From Lepidodermella squamata (taxonomy: Eukaryota > Gastrotricha), in NCBI GenBank assembly GCA_047495785.1, contig JBLDXI010000033.1, forward strand, positions 744,001 through 808,000: a stretch of DNA of 64,000 nt. Reading direction: 5' to 3'. Below are positions 55,879-64,000 of the stretch, piece by piece. The first letter of the stretch is position 1; the number at the start of each line of letters is the position of its first letter. Made by a program: the position numbers and the translations under genes. The notes under the pieces were generated by a model. The model saw nothing but the letters and a program-made list of their open reading frames with translations. It was not told where the DNA came from and made no database searches.

Positions 55879-56534
55879 ATGGTTCTACGAGAAAATTTTG
55901 TAATTCTCTCTCTCGCTGCTTTGTTTGGCCTTACTCATGAACAACGCTTAGGCCAAGCAGTGGGCCTAACAAATTTGGCGGATAAAGGTGAGTGAACTTT
56001 TATTTCAAAATTATTAATTAAAAACCCCACCTTAATAAATTAGGCTCGCTGAATGACATGACTATGAGGCTACTTACAAGATCTATTGTCGCCGCGAGAC
56101 TTTTCAAATCAAAGTGCGACTCATTTAAAACGAATGAAGCACTCATTTCTAATTTCAATACCTCGGCCAAGGCCAGTGTTAAGAAGATTGGTAAACAATT
56201 TACTGATACGAAAAAAGTTAGCCTGAAATCAGCGAACAATCTGTCACCAACGGCTTTATTTCATCTCACCGGCGTGTTAACTCAGGTCAACGTCAACAAT
56301 TACATCAAACTAGCTGCGTCTATTTCGGTAGGCAATGCCGATATGTCGTGCAGCAATGTGGATCGGATTTTCAACGATCGCATACAATTTTTAACAGCGT
56401 TCCTGCAAACAATGCATAAACAACAGCGCTTTGACGCCTGCATGAACGTGTTTCACTCTGCTGATATTTGCCACCAACGCGGCTCGTTCTATTTGTGGGC
56501 TCATGTTCTGGCAAGGGGCATTATGGATGGATAG
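55879..56534 (+). CDS. Secreted four-cysteine family protein G5
   Basis: Exons 55879-55987 and 56044-56534, phase-1 intron of 56 nt; 199 residues. Signal peptide FVILSLAALFGLTHEQRLG. Exon 2: LLTRSIVAARLFKSKC, a ~75-residue linker without an obvious furin-type site but rich in Lys, then MSCSNVDRIFNDRIQFLTAF, HKQQRFDACMNVFHS, ICHQRGSFYLWAHVLARGIMDG. Confidence 0.88.
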
Positions 56535-57074
56535 TTATTGTTTGCTTAGTTTTTATTCAATCATTTAGATGAATCAATTTTTCATTATTTAAAATGTTTA
56601 TGAATTTCATTAAAATCACTAGTCCGATGATAATTCCTATCAAATTTCCAACAGGTTCCTAGAAAAAACAGGTTCTAGAAAAATGTATGTTAAAGCTTTT
56701 TAGTAAAATTAAATCTTTTAGGTGATTGAGCTTTTAGGAACTTTCATTAAGAGGATTCTGTAGTATGACAAATACCCCTCTGAATTGAAAATGAGATTTC
56801 ATTATGCCGCAATGAGCGATCGATCGTCAAACAATGCGTTTTCGTATTATGCCTCTTAGTAGGCGTTTTTGGATACTATACCGCGGTCATTCATCAACTT
56901 CCGACAAGACCCGGTATCGACATAACACGGCTACGGCGAAACGGGGGCAGTCAAAAGCTAATGAATCAAGCATGCGAGAGAAAAAAACAAAAATACATAT
57001 ATGAAAACCTTTCCCAGCTGTAATTTTAACAGTCTGCCTTATAATCGCAGTATAATAATAAATTTAGCAGGCGA

Positions 57075-57761
57075 ATGAAATTCTACGTTTTTGGATTATT
57101 TCTGTTACTTTGGCATGAATCCCGATGTGAGACACCCGTTTTCCTGCAGTCACTGCTGTCAAAGATCAGCCTGAAGGGTGAGCTCAAATTCATAAGACTA
57201 ACCATCAAGTTTCAAAAACGGCGTACTTCTTTAGATGAAATCAGCCAAATAACAGCTAGGACTCTAGTTCGAAGTATAGCGAGTGCAATGCGGTTTCAAC
57301 AGGATTGCAAGGCTGCGAAAAAAAGCTCGAACAATAGCACCCTGCCTTTGGCTAGAACAGGTCCGAAAATGGGGGCCACGAACCCTCTAACAACGGTGAT
57401 TCTTCCAGCGTCACGTCGGACGAGCTTTTTTGCGAAGCCAAAGATGGCCCAACCGTCTTTCGTTCGCACTGCAGTTTTGATAGCCAATCCCTCAAAGCCA
57501 AATTCGAACTTGAAAAACGAAGGATACAACGGTGATTCAATCCTGACTTGTTCGAATGTCTCCAAAATCCTGGCCAGTCGACTTAACAGCCTAGCGCGTC
57601 TGTCAAAGGTTGCAGAAAAGCGGAAACGGCTCGAGGACTGTATGGCTCTGTTCAAATCGTCCAATATTTGTTACCAGAAGGCTTCGTTTTACATGTGGGC
57701 GCAGAAGGTAGCGAAAACAATTATGGAGGGAAAGACAGTTACTGCAAAAAGTAGCGTCTGA
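57075..57761 (+). CDS. Secreted four-cysteine family protein G6
   Basis: Exons 57075-57177 and 57235-57761. As in G4 the intron (57 nt) is free of stops and divisible by three. Spliced product 209 residues. Signal peptide FYVFGLFLLLWHESRC. Exon 2: ARTLVRSIASAMRFQQDC, a ~85-residue linker, then LTCSNVSKILASRLNSLARL, KRKRLEDCMALFKS, ICYQKASFYMWAQKVAKTIMEG. The strong RG of the QRGSF motif is KA here. Confidence 0.88.
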   Translation: MKFYVFGLFLLLWHESRCETPVFLQSLLSKISLKGELKFIRLTIKFQKRRTSLDEISQITARTLVRSIASAMRFQQDCKAAKKSSNNSTLPLARTGPKMGATNPLTTVILPASRRTSFFAKPKMAQPSFVRTAVLIANPSKPNSNLKNEGYNGDSILTCSNVSKILASRLNSLARLSKVAEKRKRLEDCMALFKSSNICYQKASFYMWAQKVAKTIMEGKTVTAKSSV

Positions 57762-58248
57762 TTTTTTAGATCGCATTGATTTATGTGGAATAAAAGTCGC
57801 AAATAGCACTCTCAGGGATAATCATATGAAGATGTCATCCAGGAGCCTGGGTGAACTCTCACATCTACAGAATTGGGACCAAAAAACCATGGCCCCCGCT
57901 TACATTTTGGACAAGGGCGGTAATAATTTATTTAGCGATCGATTGTGCGGCATTCGCGTCATCAGATCGACTCATACATTAGCGTCGTATGAAAAATGCG
58001 GGAGCATCCATATTGTAGCCGCTCTGGTAGCCACTGCTTTTGAAAAGCGTCGCCCCGCCACCTCCGACAGCTAGACTTGCGCACGTAAACATCACTTATC
58101 ACCCGTAATAAAAGCAATCGACTCTCAATCGCCATAGATTGCACCAAGTGCGGACAGCGTGACCAATATCTTCACCCATGATTTCATCCAACAATTTTTT
58201 TTTTAGCATGCCTAATTGCTGGTTTTTTTTAGGTTCCCCTTTTTTTTC

Positions 58249-58944
58249 ATGAAAAATTCTCTGGTATTGGTCGTCATTTCCGTGCTGCTGGTAGATCTGG
58301 CACAGGGCAGCTGGCGTCGCAAACGAGAGGAGAGTGATGCTAGAACAGCGTTTAACTCAATGTGGCGCTCTGTTTCGAGTAGCCTCAGCCCTGAAGAATG
58401 TTAGTAATTAAAAAAAACGTCATAATAACTGATTGATAGCTGTATAAAACCATTAGATAAAATCGCTGAGATTGCCATGAGGTCACTGATGCGTGAGGTC
58501 TTCGCAGCTTCAAAACTGAAAAAGTCTTGCGCCAGCGACAAAAAATCATCCGGTGTTCAAAAGCGATTAGCCGATGACATAGAAGCAAGCCCAGAAGTTG
58601 ACGATTCCGAGACGCCTGCATCAGACGGAAGCGATGAGGCAGACGAGGAAATTCAGAGACAATCGCCATCTATTGGTGCCAGTCAGTTACTAATCAGAAC
58701 CGGGGGTAAAAATTTAGCAGATTATTTACGTGGCGCCAACGTCTTAAACTGCTCTAACGTCAACGCAATTTTGGCTAAAAGGATCAAATCCCTTGGCGGC
58801 TTCCTCTCAAATCTTCAGAGGCGGCAGCGTTTGGTAACTTGTATGAGCATATTCAAATCGGCGGACATTTGCCACCAGCGTGGATCTTTCTACCTATGGG
58901 CTCAGCAAGTTGCAAAAGGTATAATGGAGGGGGATGCGGTCTGA
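58249..58944 (+). CDS. Secreted four-cysteine family protein G7
   Basis: Exons 58249-58399 and 58457-58944, phase-1 intron of 57 nt; 212 residues. I chose the ATG at 58249 because it gives a proper signal peptide (NSLVLVVISVLLVDLAQG), followed by a WRRKR stretch. Exon 2: MRSLMREVFAASKLKKSC, a linker with GVQKRLADD and then a strongly acidic run (VDDSETPASDGSDEADEE), LNCSNVNAILAKRIKSLGGF, RRQRLVTCMSIFKS, ICHQRGSFYLWAQQVAKGIMEG. Confidence 0.88.
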
Positions 58945-60511
58945 CGCCAACATTTTTAGCTTACTAATTTTTAGCCTTTATTTTTACTTTATTTTTCACT
59001 TCGTTTTTCCTGATTGACCTTATCATGGCTTGGACAGCTTTTATGTTTGGCGCGCAAGCAACTTTTTAACCATCTCATAAAAGATGCATGTTTCACTGTG
59101 AATAAAACGCTATGCTGGTATTCCTAAGCTAAAATTTCCTACATTTCGCAAAATTTCCTACGCACCTGGTGCGTCATTTCTGCTAAATCATTCCAAAGTT
59201 TTCCAGCTAAATCATTGTTGAATGATTTTCGTATCGATGTGTTTTTGAATAGAGAATTAGGGCCTCTGAAGTAACTTTTCCTTATAACCAGCAACTATTA
59301 CATGGGATCAATCAACGAGTTTAAGTTAACATTCCATTTGGATCAAGGCAAAACTATTTCTTTTTTTTAGTTTTTGAGACAGAATTTTGCAGGTAATGTA
59401 TACAACTCAAATTGATACACAATTGAAGCTTTCCGTTCTACTTCGGCGAGGATTCACTGACTCTCCTACGAGTTTTGCAAGTGACTGAAGTTCAAGAAGG
59501 AACGTCTTGGAGCTCGGAGACCATCCTTCTGAAAGAATGGTTCCGAGAGTACCGTATATTCAGGGGGTGGTAATGCTTTTGAGTTAAAACAAGGGAAGAA
59601 CCCCTTTGTAGAGAGGCTCCATTATGACAAACGTCCATTTATGACGTCACCTATACTTCATAAAATGAAAATGTTCCACTTAAAAATGATGAATAGCACA
59701 CTTATTAACCGATGCTTATTTTCGTTCGAGGAAAGTAAACCCAGCACCTTAGCATCTTTCTAACTATACACAGCCATGAAACCAGCCATTGAAGGGCGAT
59801 TTAAAGAGCTATACCGCCTAATTCTCAGCATCATCAGAAAGTGTAACGTCACCCCAAAAGCATTCTTCCCAGCTGGTATTGAAGTATTGAAATCCTCGTT
59901 AAATGTTCTAGGGCCAGTGCTACACTGGCTAACATTGCGCATCCGAAAATCTTGCATAAAATATGAAGTGAAATAATATGGGGAGCTCAAAATGAAAGAT
60001 ATACCCTGAATAGCAAATTTCTCGGGGCTTTCGGAAAACATAAGCGAGTCCGTTATATACTTACCAGCTTATGGGGAAGTTTATTTTATATATAGGTATT
60101 CCATGGACATTGCAGCAGTCGGAATCATGTCAGGGTAAAAGATGATATTGGTATTTAGAATAGACATTTTCAAGACTCACGTCGCGTTTAAATGTGATCA
60201 ATTTACAGGTTATAATGTTTTGTTCAAAAGTCAAAAGCTGAAAACAGATCTATGTATTGGCAAGAGTGAAAAGTCACAGCCATCGTCTATTTTCACAAGG
60301 TCGATCGTCTTTATTCGAATAAACATCGAACTCAGCTAATATTCTGTCGCGACTTAGCCTACGTGGCTCACATGAGTTCAGAAATAGCGTGTTGATGATG
60401 TTGAGATCGCCCGCGAATTATCAAGTTACACGCGTGCGCCAGCAGGAGTTTCGTAGTTTTTTTCAGAAAATAAAATCAAGATTTTCAGGATCCATGTAAT
60501 TTTGTTCAAAT
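58945..60511. other. 1.6-kb gap in the array
   Basis: No family member or other supported gene. Frames at 59776-59976 and 60142-60339 carry no family motif or signal peptide. Confidence 0.45.
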
Positions 60512-61215
60512 ATGGGTTCTAAATGCAGCTTTTTTGCGCTGCTAGTCCTTGCGATTATACTCGCAATCAGTTGTGCCAGCGAGCAAGCGAATGACGACAG
60601 GAATCCGTCTGCAAGCCTGATATCGAAGGTCAAAACGCTGCACAGTAAGTTTCTTTGATTCTTCTTTTGCAAGCACACTCTGTTTCACTTCTTTCTTCAG
60701 GCAGAATGATTGAGATTTCCCTCCACGGTTTAACAAGATCAATAGCCAATGCTGCTAAGTTTCGAAAGGCTTGCGAACTTCAGACTCACTCTGCTGAGAC
60801 TGAAGATCTGACTACTACCAGTCCTTTGCTCGAGTCAGACTATCACAGTGATTCAATGATGGAACCGTCCAGCTCTATTCGTAGGAGTCGCGGACTCTAC
60901 CGTAGCGGGGCCTACGTCTTCGCGAAAGCTCCTACCAAGTACTACTTGATTCCAGCGCGGAGCAAGAGGTCGTCCGAGCCAAGAGTGCAAAATAATTCGA
61001 ACGATGCCGTGATGACGTGTTCGAACGTTTCGGCAATCATTAGCAAGCGCGTGGTTCAGCTAGCTAATTTGCTGCAGCACATGCAGCAACGCCAACGCCT
61101 CGAAGCGTGCATCGGCGTTTTCAAGTCGGTCGAAATCTGCAACCAGCGCGGTTCTTTCTTTGTGTGGGCTCAGCACGTCGCCCGTGGCATCATGGAGGGG
61201 CGAATAGGAAATTGA
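60512..61215 (+). CDS. Secreted four-cysteine family protein G8
   Basis: Exons 60512-60644 and 60701-61215, phase-1 intron of 56 nt; 215 residues. Signal peptide SFFALLVLAIILAISC. Exon 2: LHGLTRSIANAAKFRKAC, a ~90-residue linker containing SIRRSRG and ARSKRSSEP (a furin-type R-x-K-R site), then MTCSNVSAIISKRVVQLANL, QQRQRLEACIGVFKS, ICNQRGSFFVWAQHVARGIMEG. Confidence 0.88.
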
Positions 61216-62903
61216 GCCCTTATTGACAGACAGAGTTTTTGTACATTTTATAATCCATTTATAACATACTTTTGCTTCGTAAATTTGTATAGTTGCATCA
61301 AAGCTGCAAAACATGCACAAAAAGCTCACGTTGCGCGGAAAATATTCGGGTATTCATTATTTCGTCCCTATTGGCCTGAAATAGCAAAATTAAAACCGTG
61401 ATCTTTCATTTTCCAAAACTGGGCGAAAATATCATGGCCTAGTTTTACAGGCTAAATCGAAATGGTTTCTTTGTTTTCTAAAATTTCCCACCATTGCCTG
61501 TTACCGAATTCATTACGACCATGATCAAAGGCTACGATTTATTGCAGTAACTAATGGCATTTGATACTAGTGTTACAAGCTTGTGAACCATAGTATGCTA
61601 TCTAGAACCTGTCTTAAAGCCTGGTCACTTCTTGATTAATTGAGTTTCAAATTTATGAAATAAAAGTGGGAAGACCGAAAGTCGAAAGTATTAAGTATTA
61701 AGTTTTAATGATATTGAATAAAATATTCTGTGGAAAAATAGATCTGCTAAGGTTTCTGTTATTAAAGCGAGCACGCGGGCCTGGCGGGAAACTTTAGGAT
61801 ATTGCACGTTTTGCAGCCCTGAATGTAATGGCGTGATAAGATAAAAACGTCTTGGCAAGAATGTTGACCTCAGGATCAAGTCTGTTTTGTTTCGTTGGGC
61901 AGCGAAAAATGTGTAATGTAGCTTCAATTATGGCAATGCTCGCGGCCTAATGTGGGCCTGGCGGGAAATAACAGGGGTTCTGCATGTTTTGTTGCACTGG
62001 AGCGTGCCTTGGAGCGTGATACCTATGACAATAAAATCGGCGTGATTCCTTGTAATTTCACGTAGCTTCTTAGAGAATTTAACACACATGAAAGTTTATA
62101 ATTCATAAGAGCCAAAATAATTTCCGGAACAATTTTCCCGATTTCGACTTTCGACATTTGACAGGTTCAATCAAAAGCGATTGCTAAGCTCGAAAGCTGG
62201 ACAAACGAACATTCAGTTTTAATGAAGATTAACTTTTGCAATCTAAATGGAAACTTGATTAACAAAGGCGTGATGAAAATGACATCCAGACTGAAAATAA
62301 TTGCACTATATGAAAGACTTACCTGAAACCTGAAAATATTACATGTCTTTGGCATCGAGCTTTTGGGACGGACCATAAGCAATTTAATACAAGTAAGCCG
62401 ATTGCAGTGAACATGATAGAAGCTTGATGGAAGAATCTTTAAATCACCTGATACATAATTTGGCTAGCAACTGATTGTTTTATAGCATATCTATCTTTTA
62501 GTTTGAAAAAATCATACTCGATCTTCAAACCAATTTACGAAATGTGATGGTCACTGAGTGGCCTGGCGATGTGTGAAATGCGATTTGTCCTCTCGCCGAT
62601 ACGCGAGGGTGCGTACCTATCCTTAGTGACTTAGTATCAATTGCTCGCACATCAATGGATGAAGCGCATCACGCTCATTTGTCACTCAATCTCGCGGGCA
62701 AATTAGCTGATGAGTTGACCGAAGTGACTAGGAAAGCCACGTGATTCATCGCGGCAAGGTTTATTAATTATATAAGGACGCGTAGAAGTCTAACCTGATC
62801 AAGCAATTTATTATCCGATGCAGCGGAATGAACAAACTTCACGCTACGCTGATATCTCAGAGATATTTCTAGAGGCAACAAATAAACACTGAGCTATGCG
62901 AAA
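61216..62903. other. 1.7-kb gap in the array with a short direct repeat
   Basis: No supported gene. GGGCCTGGCGGGAAA starts at 61777 and again at 61954, with related sequence (ATTGCACGTTTTG / CTGCATGTTTTG) after each. Confidence 0.45.
62770..62777 (+). promoter_or_regulatory. TATA box of G9
   Basis: TATATAAG, 134 nt before the ATG at 62904. Confidence 0.5.
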
Positions 62904-63383
62904 ATGCTGTTTGTTAGACGAGCAATATACGTACTTGTCCTGCTTATGCAGTTTTGCCTCTCGATCAACGGTACTTCATTTCCGAGAAGCTCCCGCAGGC
63001 GGACCACCACTTCGCAGCCACCCACAACGCTACTCCAAGCAACTTATCCGGCAATCCTGGAGATCGGCAACAACGAAAGCGGCCGGTTAGTATTCATCGA
63101 TTCAGCATCATTCAAATCAGCGATTGGCAAAGTAGCCGACAAAATCACTCGAAAAATTACGCTAGAAGCCCGGCTGATCACAAAATGCCGCCGTAAATTT
63201 GGCCTTTCGTCCAAATGCAATCCGAACCACTTGAAAGAGCTGGCTAGATCTCTGTTCTACCTTCGCCGCTTCTTGAAGCGAATCGAGGACCTGGATGTTA
63301 TCGAGTATTGTAGATTTGACAGCAACCAGAGCAAACCCATTTGCAGGCAATTCGATCGCATTTTATCTCAGATTTTGTCCTAG
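62904..63383 (+). CDS. Secreted four-cysteine protein G9 (divergent, single exon)
   Basis: A 159-residue protein. Signal peptide around IYVLVLLMQFCLSING. A Ser/Thr/Arg/Pro-rich stretch (RSSRRRTTTSQPPTT) follows. The core has four cysteines: LITKC, LSSKC, IEYC, KPIC, with LARSLFYLRRFLKRIEDL between the second and third. The layout agrees with P1 and P2 more than with G1-G8: the long linker is missing. I find no acceptable intron at the usual place, so either it lost the intron or the model is incomplete. Confidence 0.75.
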   Translation: MLFVRRAIYVLVLLMQFCLSINGTSFPRSSRRRTTTSQPPTTLLQATYPAILEIGNNESGRLVFIDSASFKSAIGKVADKITRKITLEARLITKCRRKFGLSSKCNPNHLKELARSLFYLRRFLKRIEDLDVIEYCRFDSNQSKPICRQFDRILSQILS

Positions 63384-63597
63384 CGCGAAATTAAAGAGCA
63401 ATAAACATTTTAGTGAGATTGCCTGTTTTGGTTTCAAAATGTTCAACATATTTGTGTAAGTGCTACGTTTTAAGAAGCTTTGGTATGTGTGATGACGTAA
63501 GTCACGACGTTTTTCATCACTTAGTGATGATGAGATTCGGTCACTCGTTGAAAAGATCCCGGTCATCAGAGAGGTAATTTTTTACACTCGATAAGAG

Positions 63598-64000
63598 ATG
63601 AGTTCATTACGCATTAGTTTGATTTTTCTGTTTGTCAACTTTTCATTCCTTTATCCTGCGGAAGCATATGTCAGTTCCAGCAAATTCAGACTGAACAACG
63701 ATCGGGAAATGGCGAAAAATTCGTTGAAAAAGCTGCATGAAGCGCTGACAGCTGTAAATGAAGCTTGTAAGTCCTCTTCAACAAATGCTACAACAATCAA
63801 ACCATCGATTGGTCAATTAAACGATACCGGAAGTCTCCTGTGGAGCGGCTCGGACCACTGCGAGATAAAGCGAGCTTTATTAAGGCGGTTCGCGAAATCA
63901 ACCCTCAAAATGCTGAAGGACGCTAAAATCCGGCACGTTTCCGGAATTCATGGTTTCATTACTGAGCTATTCGACCATGACAAGAAACCTGTCAGCCGCT
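63598..64000 (+). CDS. Secreted cysteine-containing protein G10, cut by the window end
   Basis: Open from ATG 63598 to the last base, 134 codons visible. Signal peptide ISLIFLFVNFSFLYPAEA. Then LKKLHEALTAVNEAC, a ~30-residue linker, SDHCEIKRALLRRFAKSTLKML. The Cys positions and the helix after the second Cys fit the family; the expected third and fourth Cys would lie beyond the window. A GTAAGT just after the first Cys codon looks like a donor, but I see no matching acceptor before the end. Confidence 0.7.
   Translation, partial: MSSLRISLIFLFVNFSFLYPAEAYVSSSKFRLNNDREMAKNSLKKLHEALTAVNEACKSSSTNATTIKPSIGQLNDTGSLLWSGSDHCEIKRALLRRFAKSTLKMLKDAKIRHVSGIHGFITELFDHDKKPVSR

Noticed and set aside
49596-61215. 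Insulin/relaxin-type peptide family
   Set aside because: Signal peptide, linker and dibasic sites fit loosely, but the insulin A-chain pattern CC-x3-C-x8-C is absent and the chains are too long.
63066-63100. A 35-nt intron in G9 (GTTAGT...ATCAG) at the family position
   Set aside because: Shorter than any other intron here and not needed for an open frame.
1-64000. CRISPR array, bacterial operon signals or ribosome-binding sites
   Set aside because: No spaced direct repeats of that kind; introns, tRNA type and gene families are eukaryotic.

Overview
The window looks like gene-dense nuclear DNA of a small invertebrate, most likely a nematode or a close ecdysozoan relative. The signs are: AT-rich DNA, many very short introns (about 45-60 nt) with U-rich ...TTTCAG acceptors, same-strand genes only 55-230 nt apart (in one case with an acceptor directly against the next ATG), a large Cys-loop receptor family, and a secreted Ly6/three-finger protein. 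The species cannot be named from the sequence. One interstitial TTAGGG tract (7927-7966) differs from the TTAGGC repeat usual in chromadorean nematodes.

Region 1 (1-12.3 kb): a ~360-bp promoter-containing segment exists twice. The right copy (10027-10385) drives a small heat-shock protein with a very large FG/glycine-rich N-terminus (10430-12224). The left copy (66-182 plus 5239-5451) has lost its heat-shock gene, and a 5,052-bp Ty3/gypsy-type element sits in it (183-5234; near-identical 489-bp LTRs, 4-bp target duplication CACG). That element is internally deleted but keeps the end of integrase, an env-like region and an antisense proline-rich ORF. Downstream of the left copy is an intronless 404-aa gene of unknown function (6106-7320). 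A tRNA-Gln relic ends exactly where the duplication begins. A Mutator-type MITE lies at 8836-9382.

Region 2 (12.5-48.5 kb): a dense cluster of 13 Cys-loop ligand-gated ion channel genes plus one relic. Subfamily I (A, B, C, D, E, F, G) has a GY[ML]P-type N-terminal motif and, in most members, an exactly 121-nt M4 exon. Six of its seven members have a Cys-loop of 14-15 residues instead of 13. Subfamily II (J, K, L, M, relic N, O) has 13-residue loops and, after M4, an extracellular tail that in J, K, L and M ends in a conserved cysteine motif. H is a lone type. A RING2-like zinc protein, a Ly6 protein and two small secreted four-cysteine proteins are embedded in the cluster. Several MITEs (one piggyBac-type, three mariner-type copies) are scattered through it.

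Region 3 (49.6-64 kb): a same-strand array of ten genes of a secreted four-cysteine family that I do not recognise. They share a signal-peptide exon, a phase-1 intron at one fixed place, a first Cys, a variable linker that often holds dibasic sites, and a C-terminal module around 'CSNV...RQRL..CM..FKS..ICxQRGSFxxWAQ'. Two divergent relatives lie inside the receptor cluster. This array, and its linkage to the receptor cluster, is the best candidate here for an undescribed system. For the receptor genes A-H, K and L and for all two-exon array genes I checked that the proposed exons sum to a whole number of codons.
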